64,000 nt of DNA from Bacteroidota bacterium (GTDB lineage Bacteria > Bacteroidota > Bacteroidia > Cytophagales > Cyclobacteriaceae), in NCBI GenBank assembly GCA_023428695.1, contig JAEYWY010000030.1, positions 62,001-126,000 of the forward strand, in the 5' to 3' direction. The position numbers and the translations under genes are program-made. This document shows positions 9,118 through 16,846 of the stretch, in pieces (within the stretch, counting starts at the first letter, position 1; every line of letters begins with the position of its first letter). The notes below the pieces were generated by a model. It saw only the letters and a list, made by a program, of their open reading frames with translations, searched no databases and was not told where the DNA came from.

Positions 9118-9549
9118 ATGATATCAGTACTGGCATCAACCGGAAGGTATATCCTTCAACCGAGTCTCGTCGAAATGCACAACAATTCGCGGGAGTGGCT
9201 GTCCGCGCTGGAGCTTTGGAAAAAAGAAGTTCTATTCTTTCAAAAGCTGCTTGATCAGCATGCGACGCAGATCGTTGATTCAGAAACAAAAAAACAAATC
9301 GATCACTTTCAACACCTGATTACGTATTACGGGGGAGAACTTATATCCAAACTCCGCAAGCGACTTCATCAGCATGAAGGAAAGCTTGCGCGGATGTTGC
9401 AGACTGAAAACGAATCAGATACGGAATACTTCAGCGAACACAAGGATGTGATGGGGGCAGTTGAAGCTTTCAGGAAAACTTTCTATCAGTTCAAGCACGA
9501 CTACATTGAGTTTATCGAGCACGGGTTCAGTCCGTACACGCTCGGATAA
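9118..9549 (+). CDS. Conserved-looking helical protein of unknown function
   Basis: This 143-residue soluble protein is nearly all alpha-helical with coiled-coil character and many charged residues (SREWLSALELWKKEV, KQIDHFQHLITYY, LISKLRKRLHQHEGKL). The ATG at 9118 is used; a TTG nine bases upstream and an ATG at 9175 are alternatives, the last giving 124 residues. No enzymatic motif, signal peptide or membrane segment is visible. It is followed 21 bases later by a strong terminator, so it is a monocistronic or last gene. The four-helix pattern recalls small stress-related helical-bundle proteins, but I do not recognise the family and assign no function. Confidence 0.7.
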   Translation: MISVLASTGRYILQPSLVEMHNNSREWLSALELWKKEVLFFQKLLDQHATQIVDSETKKQIDHFQHLITYYGGELISKLRKRLHQHEGKLARMLQTENESDTEYFSEHKDVMGAVEAFRKTFYQFKHDYIEFIEHGFSPYTLG

Positions 9550-9570
9550 GACCATTCAACCGCACTTCTC

Positions 9571-9620
9571 AGCCTCCGGAACGGGATCAAATAACGTCTC
9601 AGTATCCGGAGGCTCTTTTT
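9571..9620 (+). terminator. Rho-independent terminator
   Basis: A perfect 10-base inverted repeat (AGCCTCCGGA at 9571-9580 and TCCGGAGGCT at 9605-9614) is followed by a T run at 9616-9620. It ends transcription of the preceding helical-protein gene, before the ketoacyl synthase gene. Confidence 0.85.
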
Positions 9621-9711
9621 GTAACAGGCCGGTCATATACTCCAAACTTGTATTTACCCTAACATTCATTCGTAAACATTGTTATCTTAGCCGGCACTTT
9701 TATCCAACGCC

Positions 9712-10710
9712 ATGCACGCTAAAATTGTCGGTTTGGGTCACCACGTACCCGAGAAAGTCATCACGAACGAGTACCTGTCCGGAATCATAGATACCAATGA
9801 TGCCTGGATCGTCGAACGAACGGGAATCCACGAAAGGCGTTTTATCGATCCTTCGAAGGATACCGTTGCTAATATGGCGGCGAAAGCCTCCCGGATGGCT
9901 TTGGAGCGTGCCGGGCTTAAAGAGCAGGACATCGACTTTATCGTGTTTGCCACGATTACGCCCGACTACTTCTTCCCTGGCTCCGGTGTACTCCTTCAGC
10001 GCGAACTCGGCCTTGACGGACGCATTGGCGCTCTCGACATCCGGAACGCATGCTCAGGTTTCATCTACGCCCTCTCTGTTGCCGACGCCTACATCCGCAG
10101 CGGCATGTACAAAACAGTACTTGTAATCGGAGCTGAAATCCAGTCCACCGCGTTGGACCTGACAACACGCGGTCGCAATACTGCCGTGATTTTTGGTGAT
10201 GGAGCTGGCGCGGCGATTCTGCAGGCCTCGGAAAAACCCGGTCTTCTGTCGACGCATCTTCATTCCGATGGAAGGTTTGCCGAAGAATTGTACGTGAAGG
10301 ATCCGGGCAGTAGCCGGCCCCATGCCGAACGCCAGCCGGAGCAAATCCTGGATACGACTTCGTTCAAGGTGTACATGAATGGCAACCAGGTCTTTAAGCA
10401 TGCCGTGGTACGGTTTATGGAAGTGATCAAAGAAGCACTCGACGCCAACGGCCTGAAAAAAGAAGACATTGACCTGCTGGTTCCGCACCAGGCAAACCTG
10501 CGTATCAGTCAGTATATTCAGGAAAAACTCGGGCTTTCCAATGAGCACGTCTATAACAACATCATGCGATACGGTAACACGACGGCGGCATCAATTCCGA
10601 TTGCGCTTAGCGAGGCCTGGGCTGAAGGTAAAATCAAGGAAAATGATTTAATTTGTCTGGCAGCATTTGGCAGCGGCTTCACCTGGGCTTCTGCCTTAAT
10701 ACGTTGGTAG
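9712..10710 (+). CDS. fabH: 3-oxoacyl-ACP synthase III (KAS III)
   Basis: This 332-residue condensing enzyme starts fatty-acid synthesis by joining acyl-CoA to malonyl-ACP. The active-site cysteine is Cys114 in RNACSGFIYAL. The catalytic histidine is in VPHQANLRI and the asparagine in YGNTTAAS, completing the Cys-His-Asn triad of FabH. The N-terminal substrate-loop Trp-Ile pair and RTGIHERR motif are also present, and the length is that of a standard FabH. It stands away from other fatty-acid genes, so it may be one of several KAS III paralogues with a special primer preference; Bacteroidota often carry more than one. Only a 74-residue unknown gene follows, 40 bases downstream. Confidence 0.92.
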   Translation: MHAKIVGLGHHVPEKVITNEYLSGIIDTNDAWIVERTGIHERRFIDPSKDTVANMAAKASRMALERAGLKEQDIDFIVFATITPDYFFPGSGVLLQRELGLDGRIGALDIRNACSGFIYALSVADAYIRSGMYKTVLVIGAEIQSTALDLTTRGRNTAVIFGDGAGAAILQASEKPGLLSTHLHSDGRFAEELYVKDPGSSRPHAERQPEQILDTTSFKVYMNGNQVFKHAVVRFMEVIKEALDANGLKKEDIDLLVPHQANLRISQYIQEKLGLSNEHVYNNIMRYGNTTAASIPIALSEAWAEGKIKENDLICLAAFGSGFTWASALIRW

Positions 10711-10749
10711 CATTTGACCAACCGCCGATCCTTAACCTTTGAGACTTAA

Positions 10750-10974
10750 ATGAAAACCACCACCTACAATCCCAGTCCGCTGGAGGTCGATTTCGCCAAC
10801 GCATTGCATATCCTGCAGGAAAAAATCCAGGAACATCTGCAGGGCAACAAGATTGTGAATGTTGAAAGCAACCTTAATAGGGACAACCCGATGGTAAAGT
10901 TCAGCATGGTTGACGGCGATGGCGACCCGCATGAGATTGTAATCCGTATTATCCAGATCCCTGATAAGTTTTAG
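10750..10974 (+). CDS. Small protein of unknown function
   Basis: This 74-residue soluble protein has an N-terminal helix (DFANALHILQEKIQEHL) and two or three beta strands (NKIVNVESNL, VKFSMVDGDGDPHEIVIRIIQIPD). It carries an acidic DGDGDPHE turn that could bind a metal, though this is only suggestive. There is no signal peptide. It follows fabH by 40 bases on the same strand and could be co-transcribed. I do not recognise the family. The balanced composition and defined secondary structure argue that it is a true gene. Confidence 0.65.
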   Translation: MKTTTYNPSPLEVDFANALHILQEKIQEHLQGNKIVNVESNLNRDNPMVKFSMVDGDGDPHEIVIRIIQIPDKF

Positions 10975-11013
10975 AAATTGGCAGGCGTACGAGGTGCGTT
11001 GCACAGGACTTTC

Positions 11014-11620
11014 TTAAAGTCTCGAGCGGCATACTTCGCATAGTACAGGCGTAACACCATCAATGGTGTCGATCGACTCCGCGGCATCGCGCATCACACA
11101 ATTTTCACTCTCGCAGTGGTCGATCCCAAGGTTGTGACCAAATTCATGGACCGCGATTTTTTGTAGTCGGGCAATAACCACGTTCCGGTCTGGATGCTTA
11201 AGTCGGAATGCAGATATTACAGTGCTTTCGCCAGTCTGTATCCAGGACCAAACCCCAGTCGCGATAGCCAAGAACTTCATCGATTGGTATTTCGAACCTG
11301 TGGTTCTGTACATTGAACTTATGCGACGTGAAAATCAGTCGGCGGTCTGTGAGCACGGGTTTCCCTCCGACTCCCTCGTTCTTAACGATGTGATTTGAAC
11401 CGCCTGTTTTCAGCACCGCTTCATTCTCATCGATCTCAACAGCAATAGAGTTGAGTAGTTTACGTGAATTAAGTATTAATACAACAAAAATAAACCCTGT
11501 CAAAACCGAAATCGGGAAAGAAATCCCGAAGGAAAACGGAACCGCATGATCATTCACAAAAATCCGAAGCAAACTTGAAGCGATGGTAATCGCCAATGCG
11601 AAAAACAGTAGCAGGAGCAA
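11014..11620 (-). pseudogene. Chimeric remnant: GRAM-like membrane protein fused out of frame to archaemetzincin C-terminus
   Basis: Two broken coding pieces overlap here in different frames. The upstream piece (11620 down to 11198) has two hydrophobic segments and a GRAM-like half domain (GGKPVLTDRRLIFTSHKFNV) but opens only with a TTG and stops shortly after VLGYRDWG. The downstream piece (about 11250 down to 11014) is the C-terminus of an archaemetzincin metalloprotease, with the full zinc signature: HEFGHNLGIDHC, four residues, CVM, seventeen residues, CEVC. Its N-terminal ~90 residues are missing. The simplest reading is a deletion that joined two neighbouring genes, with loss of frame at the junction. 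A single-base error at the junction would instead give one fused ORF. Function is unlikely. Confidence 0.7.
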
Positions 11621-11797
11621 GTCATGACGGCTAAGCTATCATACAATAGACAACGTTTTACTAAAGTTATTCCAAAGACGCATCTCCGCCAAATTCCTGC
11701 GGCTACTAAAAGCCATTATGGGGCATTTGCGAAAAAAGCTTTTTGCTCTTTCTTGATTTACCCTTAGTTTCGTCAAATAACCTTAGACCAAACCTTG

Positions 11798-13252
11798 ATG
11801 CAACTCATCATTTCGCTCGCCGGTCTGGCAGTGCTTGCGGTTCTCGAAAAGCTTCGTGTCAGCCGGTACCTTACGGGATTTCTGCTTTCGGTTCTTGCCC
11901 TTTACCTGCTGGATATCCCCTATACCTTCCTGGTTATCTACATAAACATCGGGTTGCTCATCCTCCTGATCACGTTGTTCAAGATCAATGCTTTTCTCGC
12001 TTTCCTGATTATATCAATACTCACCGGCATTATGCTGGGACTTAACCTGAGACAAATAACGCCGTCGATTCAAAAAGGACTAGGCGATATGCTTAGCGGA
12101 CTTGTCATCGTCGTGGCTTGTGGGGCCATGCTTGGAAAACTTGCCGCCGACAGCGGCGCAGCCCAACGTATTGCCTCTGGGTTGATGAAGATATTCGGCG
12201 AGCGCTATATACAATGGGCGCTGGTGGCAACTGGATTCATCATAGGTATACCGTTGTTTTACAACGTCGGTTTTGTATTGGTCGTGCCACTGATTTTTTC
12301 AGTTGCATACCGTTTCAAACTACCCCTGGTATATGTCGGATTGCCAATGCTGGCATCGCTATCGGTAACCCACGGGTTTCTGCCTCCTCATCCTGCGCCA
12401 ACTGCCCTCGTAGGACAATTCCACGCCGACATGGGCAAAACACTTTTGTACGGCATTATGATCGGTATACCAACCGTGGCGCTTGCCGGTCCGTTTTTCT
12501 CGCGAGCGTTGAAGAAAATCAACCCGCCCATTCCGGACACGTTCGTTGCCGACACGAAGCCGGAAAGTGAACTTCCATCGTTGTCCAACAGTATTCTCTC
12601 CTCACTCCTGCCCGTGCTCCTGCTTTCGATAACCGCAATAGCGAACAGTTTCCTGGATGAAGACAGCGCGTTAAAGGACTTCCTCGTTTTTATCAGTGAT
12701 CCCGCGATCGTCATGATCGTTTCGTTGCTCATCGCAACGTTTACGCTGGGTGTCTTTATGGGTATGCCTATGGGCAGGGTGATGAGCATCTACGGTGAAG
12801 CGGTGAAAGACATCGCCATGCTGCTCCTCATCATTGGCGGCGCCGGAACGTTAAAGGAAATTCTCATCGCCACCGGTGTAAGCGGTGAAATAGGAAGCGT
12901 ACTGAACACCATTGACATTCATCCCCTCGTGCTGGGCTGGCTTATCGCATGTGGTATACGCGTTTGCGTCGGATCCGCGACAGTTGCAGGACTCACAGCT
13001 GCATCCATCGTTGTACCGCTGCTTAACAATCCTGGTGTTGATCCAAACCTGATGGTACTGTCCATTGGTGCGGGCAGCCTTATGTTCTCCCATGTCAACG
13101 ACGCAGGCTTCTGGATGTACAAAGAGTATTTCAATCTCACCCTGAAAGAAACAATCCTGTCGTGGTCGATCATGGAAACGATTGTGGCAATCTCAGGGCT
13201 TGCCGGCGTGATGCTGATCCATTACATCCGAATCATTTTTGTCGCCTCGTGA
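11798..13252 (+). CDS. GntP-family permease (gluconate/D-serine type)
   Basis: This 484-residue inner-membrane proton symporter of the GntP family has about 12-14 hydrophobic segments through the whole length. Family-like stretches include GIPLFYNVGFVLVVPL, THGFLPPHPAPTALVG and VGSATVAGLTAA. The ATG at 11798 is chosen; a TTG lies one codon upstream. Family members carry gluconate, other hexonates or D-serine (DsdX), and the sequence alone does not say which. The RidA, D-threonine aldolase-like and M19 dipeptidase genes downstream favour a D-amino acid such as D-serine over gluconate; no gluconate kinase is nearby. This is inference from context. Confidence 0.9.
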   Translation: MQLIISLAGLAVLAVLEKLRVSRYLTGFLLSVLALYLLDIPYTFLVIYINIGLLILLITLFKINAFLAFLIISILTGIMLGLNLRQITPSIQKGLGDMLSGLVIVVACGAMLGKLAADSGAAQRIASGLMKIFGERYIQWALVATGFIIGIPLFYNVGFVLVVPLIFSVAYRFKLPLVYVGLPMLASLSVTHGFLPPHPAPTALVGQFHADMGKTLLYGIMIGIPTVALAGPFFSRALKKINPPIPDTFVADTKPESELPSLSNSILSSLLPVLLLSITAIANSFLDEDSALKDFLVFISDPAIVMIVSLLIATFTLGVFMGMPMGRVMSIYGEAVKDIAMLLLIIGGAGTLKEILIATGVSGEIGSVLNTIDIHPLVLGWLIACGIRVCVGSATVAGLTAASIVVPLLNNPGVDPNLMVLSIGAGSLMFSHVNDAGFWMYKEYFNLTLKETILSWSIMETIVAISGLAGVMLIHYIRIIFVAS

Positions 13253-13356
13253 AACCTCACGGCGGTACGGGATGCCGTTGGAAGAAAATCTACCCGGAGT
13301 TGATCGAGATCATATGAGGAGTTTCCGGGATTTTATTATTTGGCGGTTTTAGGAAG

Positions 13357-13998
13357 ATGGACGGATATACCGGGAAGACAGACTACAAGGAAGAAATCTG
13401 GAACGCAATCACGCACGGAATCGGAGCAGTACTCGCGGTTTCCGGGTTGGTATTGCTTATTATTTTCGCCTGCATCAAAGGCAGTGTCTGGCACATCGTA
13501 AGTTTTGCGGTTTTTGGTGGAACACTGGTGTTGCTCTACCTCGCTTCGACCTTATACCATAGTATTCAGATACCAAAGGTTAAGCAGCTGTTCAGAAAAT
13601 TCGATCACATGGCGATCTACCTTTTGATTGCCGGCACTTACACACCGTTCTGTCTCGCCGTACTACGTAGTTGGATTGGCTGGACGATTTTCGGAATCGT
13701 GTGGGCATGCTGCATCATTGGTATTGTCATCAAAGCATTCTACACAGGCAAGAAAGAAATATTCTCGACCATCATGTACGTCCTCATGGGTTGGATAATC
13801 GTTGCTGCAATCAAACCCCTTTACGAAAGCACACCAACACACACATTTGTTCTCCTTCTGCTCGGCGGGCTTTCGTATACACTGGGCACCGTTTTCTTTG
13901 TGAATCACAAGCTGCGATACAGCCATTGCATCTGGCATCTTTTCGTACTTGGCGGTAGTGTGTTTCACTTCTTTTCTGTTCTGAGTTTGCTGGCATAG
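13357..13998 (+). CDS. Hemolysin III family membrane protein
   Basis: This 213-residue protein has seven hydrophobic segments typical of the HlyIII/PAQR superfamily. The conserved histidines and acidic residues of the family are visible: NAITHGIGAVL in the first segment, ASTLYHSI with FDHMAIYLLIAGTYTPF in the middle, and HCIWHLFVLGGSVFHF at the end, which together would bind zinc in a hydrolase-like site. Bacterial homologues have been linked to membrane homeostasis; a lytic role is doubtful. It sits 104 bases after the GntP permease and 38 bases before ridA on the same strand, so it may be co-transcribed with the putative D-amino-acid genes without sharing their role. Confidence 0.9.
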   Translation: MDGYTGKTDYKEEIWNAITHGIGAVLAVSGLVLLIIFACIKGSVWHIVSFAVFGGTLVLLYLASTLYHSIQIPKVKQLFRKFDHMAIYLLIAGTYTPFCLAVLRSWIGWTIFGIVWACCIIGIVIKAFYTGKKEIFSTIMYVLMGWIIVAAIKPLYESTPTHTFVLLLLGGLSYTLGTVFFVNHKLRYSHCIWHLFVLGGSVFHFFSVLSLLA

Positions 13999-14036
13999 GC
14001 GGTTATCCCTAAATTTCGAGGGAACAACTGCCATAC

Positions 14037-14510
14037 ATGACTGCCTCACTTTCTCCCGACGAGCGTTTTGCAGCGCTTGGTCTTACACTTCCGCCAGCGC
14101 CTAAACCGCTTGGCGTTTACAAACCTTTTCTGATCGTCGACAAATTCGCTTACGTCTCGGGACATGGAACTGTCAAGGAAGACGGAACGCTGATCATTGG
14201 ACGTATCGGAGAAAATCTTTCTCCCGAAGAGGGCAAACTTGCTGCTAGGCAGGTTGGGCTCGCAATCCTGGCAACACTCAAACAGAATCTCGGTAGCCTC
14301 AACAGGATCAAACGTGTTATCAAAGTACTGGGCATGGTGAACTGCGTGCCTGATTTTGAGCGACATCCCTTCATCATTAACGGATGCAGCGAGTTATTCT
14401 CTCAGGTATGGGGTGAAGACAACGGCGTGGGTGTACGCAGCGCAGTCGGTATGGGTTCACTGCCGGATAACATTCCAGTCGAAATTGAAGCCATGTTCGA
14501 ACTGATATGA
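14037..14510 (+). CDS. RidA-family enamine/imine deaminase
   Basis: This 157-residue RidA/YjgF/UK114-family protein should form a trimer in the cytoplasm. RidA proteins hydrolyse reactive enamines such as 2-aminoacrylate, which PLP-dependent dehydratases release from serine or threonine. The functional arginine is present in GVRSAVGMGSLPDN, with the typical EIEAMFEL ending. It is a long-branch (Rid subfamily) type with a longer N-terminus than classical RidA. The stop overlaps the start of the next gene (ATGA), tying it to a D-threonine aldolase/D-serine dehydratase-like enzyme. That pairing makes chemical sense if the enzyme releases aminoacrylate. Confidence 0.88.
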   Translation: MTASLSPDERFAALGLTLPPAPKPLGVYKPFLIVDKFAYVSGHGTVKEDGTLIIGRIGENLSPEEGKLAARQVGLAILATLKQNLGSLNRIKRVIKVLGMVNCVPDFERHPFIINGCSELFSQVWGEDNGVGVRSAVGMGSLPDNIPVEIEAMFELI

Positions 14511-15619
14511 GCACAACGCCATGGTACAAGCTCCGGGACGAAGACCAGGTTGACAGTCCTGCGCTGGTAATTTTCAGAGACCGCGTCGCCAGCAACATCG
14601 ATGCATTGATTGCCAGCATAGACGACATACAACGCCTTCGGCCACACGTGAAGACGCACAAGTCTGCGGAGGTCACGCGCATGCTTGTTGACAAGAGGAT
14701 CACCAAATTCAAGTGTGCGACAATTTCAGAAGCAGAAATGCTCGCCGAATCCGGAGCAAAGGACATTCTGCTTGCACACCAGCCTGTCGGTCCGAAAATG
14801 ATGCGGCTGCTAGCGCTAACACAACGCTTTCCGTCAATACGATGGTCGACGCTAATTGACAATGCAGCAACAGCAAAGTCGTTGTCGGACATCTTTTCCG
14901 CATCAGGAAAAGCGCTGGAGTATTTTTTTGATTTGAATGTTGGCATGAATCGTTCGGGAATCGATCCGACACATGTATCCGGCCTCTTCGGTGAAATCCA
15001 TTCGCTTCCCGGAATATCGCTTCGCGGACTACACGCATACGACGGACACATACGTGACACTGATTTTGCCAAACGTACAGAACGATGTGACGCTGCCTTT
15101 GCACCGATACCTGCCCTGCTTGGAGAATTGTCCCGGCAGGTGGACCACCCGTTGATTATCGTCGCCGGCGGATCTCCAACGTATCCGGTACATGCCCGCA
15201 GGAAAGGTATCGAATGCAGCCCGGGCACGTTTATCTACTGGGATAAGGGCTATGAGACAATCCTGAGCGAACAAAAATATCTTCACGCAGCAGTATTGCT
15301 TACAAGAGTTATTTCAGTCCCGGCTCCGGATACTGTCTGCCTTGACCTGGGGCACAAGGCGATTGCGTCCGAAAATCCAATTGACAAACGAATAAGCCTT
15401 CTTAACACGGACGACCTGGAACCGATTGGACACAGTGAAGAGCACATGGTGTTCCGTGTTACGGGAGATAACCACTACAAAGTTGGTGATGTCATTTACG
15501 GAATTCCGTATCACGTTTGTCCAACTGTTGCGCTGTATGATACTGCGTACGTTGCGCAAGACAATTCCATAACCGACAGGTGGCAGACACTTTCCAGGAA
15601 CAGGAAGATTACGATCTAA
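14507..15619 (+). CDS. D-threonine aldolase / D-serine dehydratase-like PLP enzyme
   Basis: This 370-residue fold-type III PLP enzyme has an alanine-racemase-like N-terminal barrel and a C-terminal beta domain. The PLP lysine is Lys49 in RPHVKTHKS. The GLHAYDGHI stretch and a phosphate-binding VAGGSPTY follow. The C-terminal metal site HVCPTV (about residue 340) holds the His and Cys that bind Zn or Mn in D-threonine aldolases and eukaryotic-type D-serine dehydratases. It starts inside the RidA stop codon (ATGA), so the two are translationally coupled. The choice between aldolase and dehydratase cannot be made from motifs alone; the RidA coupling favours dehydratase chemistry. The substrate is probably a D-hydroxy-amino acid. 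Confidence 0.88.
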   Translation: MSTTPWYKLRDEDQVDSPALVIFRDRVASNIDALIASIDDIQRLRPHVKTHKSAEVTRMLVDKRITKFKCATISEAEMLAESGAKDILLAHQPVGPKMMRLLALTQRFPSIRWSTLIDNAATAKSLSDIFSASGKALEYFFDLNVGMNRSGIDPTHVSGLFGEIHSLPGISLRGLHAYDGHIRDTDFAKRTERCDAAFAPIPALLGELSRQVDHPLIIVAGGSPTYPVHARRKGIECSPGTFIYWDKGYETILSEQKYLHAAVLLTRVISVPAPDTVCLDLGHKAIASENPIDKRISLLNTDDLEPIGHSEEHMVFRVTGDNHYKVGDVIYGIPYHVCPTVALYDTAYVAQDNSITDRWQTLSRNRKITI

Positions 15620-15639
15620 ACCGCACTAAACACAATTGT

Positions 15640-16707
15640 ATGTTCACCATAGATGCCCATCTCGATCTTGCGATGAATGCCATGGAATGGAACCGCGATT
15701 ACCGGCGTCCAATTGCAGAAATCAGGGAGCGCGAGAAAGAAATGAAAGACAAGCCCGATCGCGGAAACGGGGTGGTGAACTTTGAAGAATTGCGAAAAGG
15801 CGACATCGGACTTGTCGTCGCCACACAAATTGCGCGCTATGTGGCTTCGGGAAATAACCTGGCTGGGTGGCACTCTCCCGAACAAGCCTGGGCGCAGACG
15901 CAGGCACAACTGGCCTGGTACCGTACAATGGAAGAAGCCGGCGAACTTGTACAGATCACGAACCTGAACGGCCTGAACAAGCATGTTGCTTCCTGGACAA
16001 ACGTTACGAAAAAAAACAAACCCATCGGATTCATTCTCAGTCTGGAAGGTGCCGACAGCATCGTGAACCTCAACTATGTTGAAAGAGCGTATGCCTATGG
16101 CCTTCGCGCGATTGGTCCGGGTCATTACGGTCCGGGGCGATACGCGCAGGGTACAAACGCAACGGGAGGACTAGGCAACGCAGGACGCGAATTGCTGCGC
16201 GAGATGGAAAGACTCAACATCATTCTGGACGCTACACACCTTTGTGATGATTCGTTCTGGGAAGCGCTGAATCATTTCAAAGGGCATGTTTGGGCCAGTC
16301 ACAACAATTGCCGCGCTCTTGTTGATCATAACCGGCAGTTCAGTGACGAACAGATCAAAGAATTGATCACCCGTGGCGCCGTTATCGGCGGCGTGATGGA
16401 TAGCTGGATGATGGTCTCCGGCTGGGTGCGAGGCAAATCCACGCCTCAGGAGATGAACTGCACCTTCGATACGCTTATTGATCATATGGATCACATCTGT
16501 CAGATCGCCGGTAACGCGAATCATATTGGAATCGGTTCAGACCTCGACGGCGCGTTCGGGAAGGAACAGTCCCCGGCCGATGTCGAAACCATCGCAGACC
16601 TGGCGCGCATACCGGACCGTTTGTCAGCCCGTGGGTATAAGGCTGAGGATATCGAAAAAGTTATGTCGGGGAACTGGCTGCGATTCCTCCGCAATTGCTG
16701 GAAATAA
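15640..16707 (+). CDS. M19-family (renal-type) dipeptidase
   Basis: This zinc dipeptidase of the amidohydrolase fold has 355 residues if started at the ATG at 15640, 20 bases after the previous stop; the open frame extends further upstream but into the neighbour. Metal ligands are visible: IDAHLDL (HxD) at the start, LEGADSI (Glu), LDATHLCD (His), ASHNNCRAL (His) and GSDLDGAF (Asp). There is no signal peptide, so it acts in the cytoplasm. M19 enzymes cleave dipeptides, often with a D-residue at the C-terminal position, and so could feed D-amino acids to the PLP enzyme encoded just upstream. Same strand and tight spacing support one operon with ridA. Confidence 0.9.
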   Translation: MFTIDAHLDLAMNAMEWNRDYRRPIAEIREREKEMKDKPDRGNGVVNFEELRKGDIGLVVATQIARYVASGNNLAGWHSPEQAWAQTQAQLAWYRTMEEAGELVQITNLNGLNKHVASWTNVTKKNKPIGFILSLEGADSIVNLNYVERAYAYGLRAIGPGHYGPGRYAQGTNATGGLGNAGRELLREMERLNIILDATHLCDDSFWEALNHFKGHVWASHNNCRALVDHNRQFSDEQIKELITRGAVIGGVMDSWMMVSGWVRGKSTPQEMNCTFDTLIDHMDHICQIAGNANHIGIGSDLDGAFGKEQSPADVETIADLARIPDRLSARGYKAEDIEKVMSGNWLRFLRNCWK

Positions 16708-16846
16708 TCGCGAGACTTAGGAAATTACGTGCCCCGGAACGCGGTATCCTGAGGAATTCAGGTGCCGTTGAAACGGCTAATTTTCCTCCTGCCGGATTAC
16801 AGGCATACTTTTTTAATTTGTTTACGTTACTTAGTAAACGTCTCCC

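Noticed and set aside
16764..16842. GCCGTT/AACGGC hairpin and a GTTTAC/GTAAAC inverted repeat before the processing-protease gene
   Set aside because: The hairpin has a two-base loop and a weak T run, and the repeat is short and A/T-rich; neither can be called a terminator or operator with confidence.
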